From NCBI GenBank assembly GCA_002727195.1, contig PBWH01000005.1, positions 136,625 to 200,624 of the forward strand: a DNA stretch of 64,000 nt. Reading direction: 5' to 3'. The stretch's first letter is position 1. Each line of letters opens with the position of its first letter. The notes beneath the pieces were generated by a model that saw only the letters and a list, made by a program, of their open reading frames with translations, ran no database searches and was not told the origin of the DNA. Position numbers and translations under genes: made by a program. Source of the DNA: Gemmatimonadota bacterium. Its GTDB lineage: Bacteria; Latescibacterota; UBA2968. Below are positions 36,514-45,460 of the stretch, one piece after another.

Positions 36514-37986
36514 ATGGCACATACCGCTCTCGACATCGGAAACCGAAAGCAGTTCTTCCTGGACCACCGACGCTTCGACCGTTCGTCGGGCATCCGACTG
36601 CGGATGGGGACGCCCTACCAGGAGCCCAGACCAGTCCTAGTTGCCGACAAACCCTGGGAAGCTCAGGGCATCGGCGCATACAACACCGTCATCCGTGAGG
36701 CAGACGGACAGTTCCGACTCTGGTATGCGGCCCAGATGAAGTCGGGCCTGCCGCAGGAAGGCGCCGTCCGCCTAGCCTATGCCGAATCCGAAGACGGAAT
36801 CCATTGGACCAAGCCGAAGTTGGGCTTGGTATCATTCCAGGGATCGACGGCAAACAACCTGGTGGCCCCCTTCGATGAACGGCAAAGCATGCAGGGGGCG
36901 ACCGTATACATCGACAAACGAGCTCCGGCCGACGCACGCTACAAGTTGTGGAGCAAGTATCAGCCGAGGGATGACGAGATCGAGGCGGGCGTCACGGCTG
37001 GTCTGTGGGCAATGCACTCCCCGGACGGCCTTCACTGGACCTACGACGACGGTCAGCCGAACCCTCCCGAACAGATGTGCGACACGCAGAATGTGTTTTT
37101 CTGGGACGACCGGATCGACGCGTATGTCGGCTACACCCGCGTGCACGAAACGCAGCGACGGGATGAGGCCGCAGAGATGCAGTTCGGCAAGCGTTATCGA
37201 TCCGTCGGACGCATCACCTCGCCCGATTTCAAGACCTGGTCGCAGCCCACGCTGATCGTGCTCGAAGGAGATAGCCTGGACCTCAAGGCGCCCCTTCCGC
37301 CTAACTCGGTAGACCGGCCACAGCTCGACTTCTATACCAACGCCGTCTACAAGCATCCGGACGCGGACGATGCCTACTTCATGATGCCCGCAGCCTACCA
37401 CCATTGGGAGGCAGACGACTCGCCGGCCACCATGGATGTCCAGCTCCTGACGAGCCGTGACGGTATCTCGTGGAACCGAGTGGGCGATCGGGAGCCGTTT
37501 CTGCGTCGAGGGTTCGACGGCAGCCCCAACGGCGGCATGGTCACGGCAAACGTCAACCCGATCCACACGGAAACCGAGACGTGGATCTACTATTCGGGAC
37601 GCGGCAACCTACACAACGCGGCTGCGCGAGATGGCTCGAACACAGGTCTCTTCCGGGCCATCATGCGTCGAGATGGGTGGATCTGCGCGGAGGCGGGTCT
37701 ATCCGGAGGCGAGTTCGTCACGCCCCCGCTCGAGCACGCAGACGCAGAGATCGAGCTGAACGTCGACTGCGGTTCGGGCGGCTGGCTGATCGTGGAGATT
37801 CAGGATGCGGAGGGACGAGCAGTCGACGGATACACCTTCAAGGACTGTCAGACGATCACGGCAAACGCCATCAGGGCTCGCGTATCGTGGAAGGAGACCG
37901 GAGGACGATTCAGCGGAGAGCAGCCGATCCGACTGCGGTTTGTCATGCGGTCGTGTCGTCTCTACTCGTTCCGGTTCGTTGAGTGA
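36514..37986 (+). CDS. Glycosidase-like beta-propeller protein (GH32/GH43-type fold)
   Basis: A 490-residue protein. The propeller blades include QFRLWYAAQM, AESEDGIHWTKP, MHSPDGLHWTY, YVGYTRVHET and TSRDGISWNRVG, each an Asp-box-like turn. A C-terminal ~110-residue beta-sandwich follows (VDCGSGGWLIVEIQDAEG). An acidic catalytic pair cannot be assigned. It probably binds or cleaves a glycan and is the best full-length relative of the truncated gene at the window start. CTGGAGG lies 8 bases before the ATG. Confidence 0.75.
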   Translation: MAHTALDIGNRKQFFLDHRRFDRSSGIRLRMGTPYQEPRPVLVADKPWEAQGIGAYNTVIREADGQFRLWYAAQMKSGLPQEGAVRLAYAESEDGIHWTKPKLGLVSFQGSTANNLVAPFDERQSMQGATVYIDKRAPADARYKLWSKYQPRDDEIEAGVTAGLWAMHSPDGLHWTYDDGQPNPPEQMCDTQNVFFWDDRIDAYVGYTRVHETQRRDEAAEMQFGKRYRSVGRITSPDFKTWSQPTLIVLEGDSLDLKAPLPPNSVDRPQLDFYTNAVYKHPDADDAYFMMPAAYHHWEADDSPATMDVQLLTSRDGISWNRVGDREPFLRRGFDGSPNGGMVTANVNPIHTETETWIYYSGRGNLHNAAARDGSNTGLFRAIMRRDGWICAEAGLSGGEFVTPPLEHADAEIELNVDCGSGGWLIVEIQDAEGRAVDGYTFKDCQTITANAIRARVSWKETGGRFSGEQPIRLRFVMRSCRLYSFRFVE

Positions 37987-38046
37987 CTGACCGGGTTACC
38001 ACACAGCCAGCACCCGGCGCACGACAGGCAGGCTGATCGGGTTGGC

Positions 38047-38613
38047 CTAGTGCGTCATCTGAACCGATTCGCCGACGTCCACGGGCTGCTGCACGACAAA
38101 GTCGGCAAAGTGGGGCGCATTGTACGCCACGTAGGCCGGCGAGAACCGCAGAACATCCAGCTCGACCTCGGACGTGAAATTCGGAAACGGGATGGGACCC
38201 GTGTCGGCCTGGTGGACCATCTCGATGTCTTTCGCGTTCATTGTCTTGATGCGAAACTGGATCGTCGCCGTCCGCGAAACCGACTCCAGCTCGACCTCGC
38301 CGGTCAGGGGCACATCGCCCAGCGATGCGCTGACGATCTTGGCAGCAGATGCCAGCGGGTGAGCATTGGCCTCAACAAGGCTGAACCGCACATCCTCGAA
38401 TCGAGTTCGCCACAAGCCGTCATCGCGGAACCCCTCCGTACGCGTGGCGTGGGTCCTGAAGATGGCATACTCCGCCTCGGAGAAGATGCCGCAGAAGTCA
38501 TAGTTCTCTTCCTGGAACAGATCCGTTTCCGCGAACGCATACTCTAACTTGCACGAAGCGAAGAAGCAGTACTCGGTCGATGTTCCAGCCTCCAGATCAC
38601 TAAGCCTGCGCAC
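38047..38613 (-). CDS. Hypothetical protein
   Basis: A 188-residue protein from a GTG start that I do not recognise. It is acidic, with no signal peptide or membrane segment. The pattern of beta-rich stretches (GEVELESVSRTATIQFRI, FTSEVELDVLRFS) suggests an all-beta domain. It lies 80 bp downstream of the tandem hydrolase on the same strand and may be the last gene of that operon. No Shine-Dalgarno is clear, so the start is uncertain. Confidence 0.55.
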   Translation of the reverse strand: MRRLSDLEAGTSTEYCFFASCKLEYAFAETDLFQEENYDFCGIFSEAEYAIFRTHATRTEGFRDDGLWRTRFEDVRFSLVEANAHPLASAAKIVSASLGDVPLTGEVELESVSRTATIQFRIKTMNAKDIEMVHQADTGPIPFPNFTSEVELDVLRFSPAYVAYNAPHFADFVVQQPVDVGESVQMTH

Positions 38614-38693
38614 AGACTCGACCTAAAGCCTAGCATTATTTCTTCGACCAAGCGTGACGAACGTGACATACGATCTAGCGCAGTCGTAGGCAT

Positions 38694-40910
38694 TCACTGA
38701 CCTTCTGGCCACTCGAGGTGCTTGCGCAAGAACTCGAGCGTGCCCTTCAGATGGATCTCGTGGCCCCCGTTGAACACCTCCATCTCCGTTCGATCCCCGA
38801 TCCCCAGCTTGTCGTAGAAGCGCTTCACCTTCGCAAACTCATAGGCGACCGTCTCGTCCGGTGCCACCCCGTCGTCGTGTCCCCGCTCGACCATGAACGG
38901 TCGCGGGCAGATCAGCCTTGCCATCTCGGCATAGTTGAACCGGCTGCCTAGGTCCCACTCAAAGATCTCGTACTCCCCCTTGTCCAAATAGGTATACCGG
39001 TTGCCCCTCGACGCGTTCTTCCAGATCCACTCATTGAAGTCGGCTGAACAAATCGACAGACAATAATTCTCGACGAGCGGCGGTATCCGCATCGCCGTCT
39101 TGCCGCCATAGCTGATCCCGTAGAACGCGATTCGGTCGCTATCGACAAACGGGAGCGTCTTAAGCCATTCCGTGATCTGCTGATGCTGCGGGACGATCAG
39201 CGAGAACAGCGTCTGCCCCAGTGGGTTGGCTTTACGCTGGAGATTCCGGAATCGATCGGTGAAGATGTAGAGGTTCTGGGGTGCGAACACGACGAACCCG
39301 TGTCGGCAAAGCTCGGTCCCGAAGTCGTTGTAGGCAGGTCTCAACCCGTCCACCACCTTCTGCGGCCTGCCCTCCAGCCCGTGCTGACACACGACCACCG
39401 GTCGCCGATCGCCATCCTCGAGACCATCGGGAATTGCCAGAATGCCGTAGGCGAACAGCCCGTCGAACACGTCCAGAACGACCTCGTACCCCTTCCAGCC
39501 TTCCCCGTCATACGCCAGACGAGTCCGGGGATTGCACGGCAGGATCGCATCGTCGAACGTCCCGATCACATCACGGGCAAACGCCTCTCGATACGGCCCA
39601 ATCGACGTTTCGAATGACTCAACAGACGCGCAATCCAGATCTTGGAACCACGCATCCCGATCACCGGCCGAGCGAGAGAGAAGCTGATCGTTGTGACGGA
39701 GAAGCTCCTCGACCTGACACGTCATTCGGTCTCGAGATTCGGCATGACCGTCCGTTGGCTGCGGTAGTTCAGAGGGAGCAGCGTAATTGAAGCCGAGCTG
39801 AGTGCTGAAGGCAGAGAGCGTCGCTTCAGCTCCGTATTGGTCCGACGTGACGAACGAGAAGTCGGTTTGACCATCGATTCCACTGAGGAATGCGACCGCG
39901 CGATCAAACTCCGTACGAACATCGGCCGGGTCGGGGGTAGTGACGTCGTAGGGAGCGCCCTTTCCTGTTCCCTCAGGAACACGGGCCTCGGGAAACGGAC
40001 TCGCCTCGACCACCAGACTACGTGGCCAGATCAGACTGGCCACCTCCGCGTCTCCGAACCGTTCCAGTAACCCGAACACGTTCCGATCGATGGGCCCGCG
40101 CCACATCTCCTGCTTGGACTCGAAATAGCCGCTCACACACGACGCGGTGATCCGCTCGTCGACGGCGGCTGAATAGAGCGCGAGCATCCCGCCGTCTCCC
40201 CATCCCAGGACCCCGACCGGCGTCTCCGGCGCCGTGTGTTGGAACCAGTCGACCACGGCACAGACCTTATGGATTTCATAGGCAATCAGGTGGCGCCCGA
40301 GCTCGTAAGCCGACCGATACACGTATTCGCGACACGTTATCCCGTTGACCGCTTCGGCGCGGCTGATCACAGTCGGGACGACCACCCGACAGCCTGAAGC
40401 CGCCAGATGCCACGCATAGGGCGACCCGTTCTCCAGGGGCTCGAGACCGCTCACCTGTTCCGGCGTCAGATTTGCATCGGGGAGTGCCACGACGTTCGCG
40501 GTCGGTTCGCAATCGTGTGGGGTCAGGAGCAGGCCCTCACCAGTCACGTCGCCGAATGCTCGCCACCTGACCGCGTGGATCTCACAATCGTCCAGACGTC
40601 CCCGCAAGGATGGCCGGTCGGTCGTCACGACATATTCCAGCGCTGTCGAAGAATGTCGAGTATCCCGAAGGCCTAGAAGGTGGGCAAGCCGTTCCCGATT
40701 GGGTCGAACCGAGTCGACGTATGCTTCCGGAGAAGCCGTGTCGCGTGACCAGAAAGTCTCACGCTTATCGATGGAGTCCGCGAGTTTCTTCAGCAGAAAG
40801 TCATCGGCTGCCCGCACGAGGTGCGAGGCGATATCTCCCTCCATCACCAAGGGGCTCGTGTTCGGGAAAGGCTGAGGACCCTGAATCTTTTCGGGGGACG
40901 CTTCACCCAT
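38694..40910 (-). CDS. Tandem alpha/beta-hydrolase protein (degenerate N-half, active C-half)
   Basis: A 738-residue protein with two hydrolase-like halves. In the N-half the nucleophile elbow reads GWGDGG (residues 236-241, Gly238 at the Ser position), so it is probably inactive. In the C-half GISYGG (Ser600) is intact, with Asp in RGHDDGVAP and His in GGHEIHLK near the C-terminus, as in acetyl-xylan-esterase/dienelactone-hydrolase enzymes. There is no signal peptide. The frame is open to 41012, but ATG 40910 overlaps the stop of the upstream Gfo/Idh gene by 8 bp, which fits translational coupling. Confidence 0.8.
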   Translation of the reverse strand: MGEASPEKIQGPQPFPNTSPLVMEGDIASHLVRAADDFLLKKLADSIDKRETFWSRDTASPEAYVDSVRPNRERLAHLLGLRDTRHSSTALEYVVTTDRPSLRGRLDDCEIHAVRWRAFGDVTGEGLLLTPHDCEPTANVVALPDANLTPEQVSGLEPLENGSPYAWHLAASGCRVVVPTVISRAEAVNGITCREYVYRSAYELGRHLIAYEIHKVCAVVDWFQHTAPETPVGVLGWGDGGMLALYSAAVDERITASCVSGYFESKQEMWRGPIDRNVFGLLERFGDAEVASLIWPRSLVVEASPFPEARVPEGTGKGAPYDVTTPDPADVRTEFDRAVAFLSGIDGQTDFSFVTSDQYGAEATLSAFSTQLGFNYAAPSELPQPTDGHAESRDRMTCQVEELLRHNDQLLSRSAGDRDAWFQDLDCASVESFETSIGPYREAFARDVIGTFDDAILPCNPRTRLAYDGEGWKGYEVVLDVFDGLFAYGILAIPDGLEDGDRRPVVVCQHGLEGRPQKVVDGLRPAYNDFGTELCRHGFVVFAPQNLYIFTDRFRNLQRKANPLGQTLFSLIVPQHQQITEWLKTLPFVDSDRIAFYGISYGGKTAMRIPPLVENYCLSICSADFNEWIWKNASRGNRYTYLDKGEYEIFEWDLGSRFNYAEMARLICPRPFMVERGHDDGVAPDETVAYEFAKVKRFYDKLGIGDRTEMEVFNGGHEIHLKGTLEFLRKHLEWPEGQ

Positions 40911-41886
40911 GCGGGATCTCGACACGCTTGGCGCCCCGGGATTCCAGCGCAGCCAGATTGATACGCAGGGTGTGGATCGCTTCGTCCAGTGAACACAAGA
41001 CAGGCACCTCACCGGTCAGCGCTCTCAAGGTGTGTGACGCCTGATTCCGGAAAAGCTCGTCGCGTTCACGCGTCAGGGGTCCGGTCCACTGCCAGTCTTC
41101 TCCGTGGCGCATCGACCCAAATCGACTTTCGTGCAGGTTGGCCCGAAGGCTACCCCCCGAGCAGTTGACCTGGACGACATTCTCATTCGGTGCCATGAAC
41201 TGGTTCATCGAGATGTTCATCATGACCCGGCCGCACCGGCCTGACGCGTGCACCGTATCCTCCACGGTGACCCCGGGGAGTGCCTGATGATCGTAGTCGC
41301 AAAACACCCAGTCGAGGGGGCCCACGAGAAACTGAAGAAGGTTAAAATGATGGGTCGTTGCGTCCTGGATGGCACCGCCGCCGGTTGCCCGGTCCGTATA
41401 GTAGATCTCCCGGTACGCCGGACGGAAGGTCGGGAAGTGCTGACCGCCAGTGATCGTGACCTCGTTAACCTCGCCGAACGCGCCACTGTCAATCGATTGC
41501 TTCATCCGCTGAAACGCCGGATGCGCCCGGTAGACGTATGCAACCCCGACGACCCGGTCTTCAGATGCACGACGAAGGTCCTCGACACGATCCATGGTGA
41601 TACTCAGAGGTTTCTCGATCATCCACGCAGTATCGGGCCGGTCGAAGGCGAGCGCGTGGCCAATGTGGAGGTGAGCCGGCGTAGCGATCACCACGAGATC
41701 CCAGTAATCCTCGCAGGCACGATCGATCGAACCGTATCCATCCACACCGTACGTCTGCTCGATATTCGTTCGCCGTTCCTCCAGCGTTTCACAGATCGCG
41801 ACACGCCCGGCCCCCTCCTGCTGGAAGCACCGCAGGTGACGTTCACCGATCGAGCCCCCTCCGACCACCAACACGTCTAGAGACAA
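40903..41886 (-). CDS. Gfo/Idh/MocA family oxidoreductase
   Basis: A protein of ~327 residues opening MSLDVLVVGGGSIGERHL (GxGxxG Rossmann motif). MIEKPLSITM carries the EKP, and DATTHHFNLLQFL is in the second domain. Two starts are possible: GTG 41892 immediately after a GGAGG, or TTG 41886 with that GGAGG at 6-base spacing. The latter is preferred. It overlaps the SDR stop by ~10-16 bp and the hydrolase start by 8 bp, so it is a tightly coupled operon member. Confidence 0.88.
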   Translation of the reverse strand: MSLDVLVVGGGSIGERHLRCFQQEGAGRVAICETLEERRTNIEQTYGVDGYGSIDRACEDYWDLVVIATPAHLHIGHALAFDRPDTAWMIEKPLSITMDRVEDLRRASEDRVVGVAYVYRAHPAFQRMKQSIDSGAFGEVNEVTITGGQHFPTFRPAYREIYYTDRATGGGAIQDATTHHFNLLQFLVGPLDWVFCDYDHQALPGVTVEDTVHASGRCGRVMMNISMNQFMAPNENVVQVNCSGGSLRANLHESRFGSMRHGEDWQWTGPLTRERDELFRNQASHTLRALTGEVPVLCSLDEAIHTLRINLAALESRGAKRVEIPHG

Positions 41887-42665
41887 GTCCACCCTCCATC
41901 GACCATGAGGTTAAGACCGGTAACGTAGGAGGACGCATCCGACGCCAGATACACAACCGCCCCTTTCACATCCTCGTTGTCCATCATGCGTCCCATCGGA
42001 CACCGGTTCTCGTAGCGGCTGAGGAATGGATCCTGGTGGTCACTGTAGTAGCCACCCGGGCTGATGCAATTCGCCCGTACCCCCTGCTTGCCGTAGTAGC
42101 ACGCCAGATACCGGGTGAAGTTCACCATTCCCGCCTTCACGAACGTGTAGGTGGCGGGCTGCTTCATCTCCGTTCCCTCATACATGGTCGGATCGTTCGA
42201 AACCACGCCGAAGATACTGGAAACGTTGATAATCGACCCGCCCCCTGCCTCGATCATGTCGGGGATAAAGCGCTGACAGATCGCAAGCAGCCCCGTGAAG
42301 TCGCCCGCTGCTGAAATCTCGATCTTCTCGATCGGCTGATCTTCAAAAGGCCCGACGTGACCATCCCGCGCCAGGGCCGCATTGACCAGGATATCCAGCT
42401 TGCCGAACCGCTCGATGACTTCGTCGTGTAATCGGTCGATCGATGCCGTGTCTGCGATGTCGCACTGCATCCCGTGAGCGTCGTATCCCAGGCCCCGGAG
42501 TGAGGCAGCGTAGTCTTCGTTCGCCTGCCGGTTCCGGGACGCGGTCACCACCGTCGCTCCAGCCTCCGCAAGCCCTTCGCTCAGGCTGCTCCCGAACAAA
42601 GGTCCGGCACCGGCAGTAACCAATGCGACCCGGCCGTCCAGAGAAAAACGTTCCAGGATCCCCAT
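41877..42665 (-). CDS. Short-chain dehydrogenase/reductase (SDR)
   Basis: A 262-residue SDR. The NAD(P) motif is modified (TAGAGPLFGSS instead of TGxxxGxG). The NAG motif region reads LVNAALARD, and the catalytic Ser149/150 (NVSSIFG), Tyr173 and Lys177 (YTFVK) are present. The C-terminal NLMVDGGWTCL is typical of classical SDRs. GGGAGGGTGAC precedes the ATG. The gene follows the HpcH aldolase with a 1-bp gap and overlaps the Gfo/Idh gene, giving a continuous operon. Confidence 0.9.
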   Translation of the reverse strand: MGILERFSLDGRVALVTAGAGPLFGSSLSEGLAEAGATVVTASRNRQANEDYAASLRGLGYDAHGMQCDIADTASIDRLHDEVIERFGKLDILVNAALARDGHVGPFEDQPIEKIEISAAGDFTGLLAICQRFIPDMIEAGGGSIINVSSIFGVVSNDPTMYEGTEMKQPATYTFVKAGMVNFTRYLACYYGKQGVRANCISPGGYYSDHQDPFLSRYENRCPMGRMMDNEDVKGAVVYLASDASSYVTGLNLMVDGGWTCL

Positions 42666-42666
42666 G

Positions 42667-43431
42667 TCACCCTCCCAGAATGGCGTCTAGCTCCTGTTCG
42701 CTCGTCTCTAACACCTTGGTGAGCGCCCAATCACCACCCCACGGCAGCATCTGAGCCCCCATACCGACTAACCGTTCCAGTTCCTCGACCGATCCCGCGG
42801 TGCGCCCCCACGCCTTCCCCTGAGCCTTCGCGGCTCGTGCGACTTCCTCGACAGCCTCGTCGACGCTCATCTTCTGTTCGAGCCCCAGACGCAGGCCGAG
42901 ATCGCCTGGGCCGACAAACAGCAGATCGATCCCGTCGACGGCGGCGATCGCTTCTGCGTTCTCGACAGCTACCGAAGTCTCGATCTGGGCGACGATAAAC
43001 GTCTCCCGGTTCGCGTCTTCAGTAAACGAGTCACCCACATCGAGCGCAAACCCACAATCCATGCCCGCTCCATCCAGTCCCCGATTGCCCAGAGGTGGAA
43101 ACTTGGTCGAACGAACGATGTCCTCCGCGATTTCCGGGGTGGAAACGAACGGAATCATGAACCCCGCAGCACCGTCCTCGAGATACCGATACAGCCGCGT
43201 TCGCTCGGTCGTGGGTGGCCGAACCATACAATCGATATCGAACGTGTGACTCAACGCGAGCATCATCTGGACCTCGCGGGTCCCCATCGCTCTGTGTTCA
43301 AGATCCAGCCAGATCCCATCATAGCCTCTATGCGCGGCGTGTTTCACATAGAACGGCAGCACATGTCCCAAACCGCAGAACCGCGCAAACTGACCTGCTC
43401 TCCACTTCTCCAGCACCTTACTCCTTCTCAT
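42667..43431 (-). CDS. HpcH/HpaI family aldolase
   Basis: A 254-residue TIM-barrel aldolase. The GIWLDLEHRAMG segment carries the catalytic His, and VAQIETSVAVENAEAIAAVDGIDLLFVGPGDLG has the metal Glu and Asp. This type cleaves 4-hydroxy-2-oxo acids to pyruvate or oxaloacetate plus an aldehyde (for example 2-keto-3-deoxy-rhamnonate aldolase). GAGGGG precedes the ATG. It is 42 bp behind the DapA-family gene and directly ahead of the SDR. Confidence 0.9.
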   Translation of the reverse strand: MRRSKVLEKWRAGQFARFCGLGHVLPFYVKHAAHRGYDGIWLDLEHRAMGTREVQMMLALSHTFDIDCMVRPPTTERTRLYRYLEDGAAGFMIPFVSTPEIAEDIVRSTKFPPLGNRGLDGAGMDCGFALDVGDSFTEDANRETFIVAQIETSVAVENAEAIAAVDGIDLLFVGPGDLGLRLGLEQKMSVDEAVEEVARAAKAQGKAWGRTAGSVEELERLVGMGAQMLPWGGDWALTKVLETSEQELDAILGG

Positions 43432-43473
43432 ACGTTCCCCTCTATCGCTTTGGTTTTCCTGAACTCCCTGGCT

Positions 43474-44397
43474 TCACCCTGAACTCTGGACTCCTATAGC
43501 CTCAAGCTCACACCTGAGCTGTTCCATCTCCTCATTATTCAAGCTGTAGTACGGCTTCGGTCTCCACCGCTCATAAATGCCGAACAACTCGAACACCCCG
43601 TGAAGGACCGCATCGAACCCTCCGGTCGATCGCCTCAGCAGGTCAAAAAACGGGTGATCGAAGTCGCGGATGACGGAACTGGCCTCCTGAAGGTCACCGG
43701 CCTGAATGGCGGACCAGTACCGATTCGTCACCTCCGGCATGAAAGACAGAAACGTCGACATGAATCCATCGCAGCCGTATGGGTGGAGGTCGAGATGGTT
43801 CTGTTTCTGGCCACCCGAGAACACCACCCAACGATCCCGGACAAGAAGCGTCATCTTCCTGGCAAACGGCCCGAGCACATCATCCTTGATGGCCACAACG
43901 TTCGGCACGTCTTCCACGACGCGCTTCAGGGTTTCGAGACCAAAGGCCTCGCCACGGGCACTGAACACACCGGTAACGATCATCACCGGCATCACCTCCG
44001 CCACCCTCGCATAGTGTTCGCAGAGGCTGGCGACCGTGCAAGACGTTGCCCAGTCCGGCGGCAACACCATATGCACGTCAGAACCAATCTGTCGCGCATA
44101 CTCGGCGAAGGCCACAGCCTGTCAGGTATGGTAAAACCGGTCCGCCGTCACCACCATCGCCCGCTTCGCCGTATGCTCGACGACGACGCGAGACACCTCC
44201 GCGATCTCCTCGTCGGATAGCGCGATATAGTGACTGTCACCGGCAGTGAGCAACATCGTCTTGCTACCCGCGGCAATGTTGAAGTCGAGCGTCGAGCGGA
44301 GCCCATCGAAGTTGACCGTCCCGTCCTTTCTGAAGGGGGTACGAATCGACGTGATCGGACCTGTGAGCGACTCCCTGACCTTATCCCGGTATATCAT
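43474..44397 (-). pseudogene. Dihydrodipicolinate synthase (DapA) family aldolase with an in-frame TGA
   Basis: A 307-residue frame from ATG 44397 (CAGGAG 7-9 bases upstream) to 43474, broken only by TGA at 44122-44124: ADRFYHT-stop-QAVAFAEYA. Both sides keep family sequence. The Schiff-base Lys lies in VVAIKDD; the YNxP-type Tyr region reads PVMIVTGVF, without Tyr. GGA (Gly) or CGA (Arg) would each need one base change. Intact relatives condense or cleave pyruvate-containing sugar acids. It is the first gene of the minus-strand aldolase operon. A GTG at 44115 might restart translation but would lose the N-terminal third. Confidence 0.85.
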
Positions 44398-44723
44398 CGG
44401 GTTACTCCTGCGTAAGATAGCTGGAACCTGAGAGGCAAGATGCAAGGCTTTTTGCGAGAAAGCGACATCCATATGAGGACTGCCGGAAACCCTACCAAGT
44501 GCCGCCGATATACCCACGCGACGGCAGACACATTGAGGTTCATGTCGTATCAAACACCGTCAGCCGGCAACATTCATTCGAAATGGGAAGGCTCTTTCGG
44601 ACAAGGAACAGAAGACACGGAAGCTGGTCGCGATTGGTTTGATTCTCGCCTGCGCGTCGCCCGGCATGGCTCACGAGCCGAACACGGATCCGCCGGAACC
44701 CATGGTGACCTACAGAGAGAAGG
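44398..44723. other. 326-bp stretch with no recognisable gene
   Basis: This region lies between the divergent DapA-like gene and the cupin remnant. Short frames occur on all strands, including one with a hydrophobic run LVAIGLILACASPGMA (frame ending at 44842), but none has a plausible start and family match. No hairpin stands out. It may hold promoters of the minus-strand operon and a decayed N-terminal extension of the cupin gene. Confidence 0.4.
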
Positions 44724-45293
44724 ATGCAAGGGAAGGTAGGACGGTGGCTCCACGACGAGTTGATCAGAAAAGATCGACTCGTATCGGAAGGCACTTCACG
44801 CTCAGCATCACCCTCACGGTTTTCTCGAGAACCGACGGATAACGGGCACGTTCAAGCTTCCGGCCATGAAGTCTGTGTGTGACTTCGCCATGAGGAAGGA
44901 CGATCTCGTGACAATTAACCCGGCCCCGGGGAGTATGTTCACGTGATGGAAGGACAACGTCACGGCTATAAGAACCTGACGATCGGCGTCACCTACACCG
45001 CACCAGGCGGCGCCCCTCCGAGGCGCACGCACATGGGCGAAGAGTCCCACGTGCTGTCGAAAGGCCAGAAGGCACTTTATGCGCTGAACGATTCGATCTT
45101 CGTGCTCGAGGGACCTTACACGGTCAACATCCCGCCGATGGTTCCGCACTCTTTCCAGAATCTCGACGACAAGGTCGCAGAACTCGTCGTGATCTTCCCT
45201 ACTAACGTTTGGGAGTATGAAGTGCTCGACCACTTCCCGTTCTCGACACCCAAAGCGAAAGCACTCGCTGACAGCGCAAGAGCGGCGAAGTAG
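44724..45293 (+). pseudogene. Cupin-like protein disrupted by two frameshifts
   Basis: A continuous protein emerges only by joining three frames. ATG 44724 gives MQGKVGRWLHDELIRKDRLV; a +1 shift near 44793 gives LHAQHHPHGFLENRRITG and VTINPAPG; and a missing G in the GGGG run at 44928-44931 restores EYVHVMEGQRHGYKNLTIG to the stop at 45293. The last part is a cupin barrel with a likely metal/histidine strand (RRTHMGEESHV, then VPHSFQN). Indels in short homopolymers are typical of decay or of assembly error. Function unknown; about 190 residues if repaired. Confidence 0.7.
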
Positions 45294-45309
45294 GCAAACC
45301 GCGCAATCG

Positions 45310-45354
45310 ATTTGACAGAGGCGTCCCGGGACTTACCGGACGCCTCTGTCAAAT
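45310..45354. terminator. Perfect 17-bp hairpin after the cupin remnant
   Basis: ATTTGACAGAGGCGTCC (45310-45326) is the exact reverse complement of GGACGCCTCTGTCAAAT (45338-45354), with an 11-nt loop. It starts 17 bp after the cupin stop. The stem ends in A/T but there is no clear U-tract, so a terminator or processing stem is likely rather than certain. Confidence 0.6.
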
Positions 45355-45460
45355 CTACACCGCACTTGCCTATCTATCTCTTCCGGTCAGTGATTGTTCT
45401 GCGTAACTTTCAACCCCAAAGAACAGATACGGACTCAATGCGCAATATGAGGAGGAATTG

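Noticed and set aside
9852-44397. A changed genetic code, in which TAA or TGA is read as sense.
   Set aside because: TAA, TGA and TAG all end ordinary genes here (for example 3008 TAA, 5162 TGA, 1681-region TGA, 35022 TAG-type). Stops inside families are limited to a few genes.
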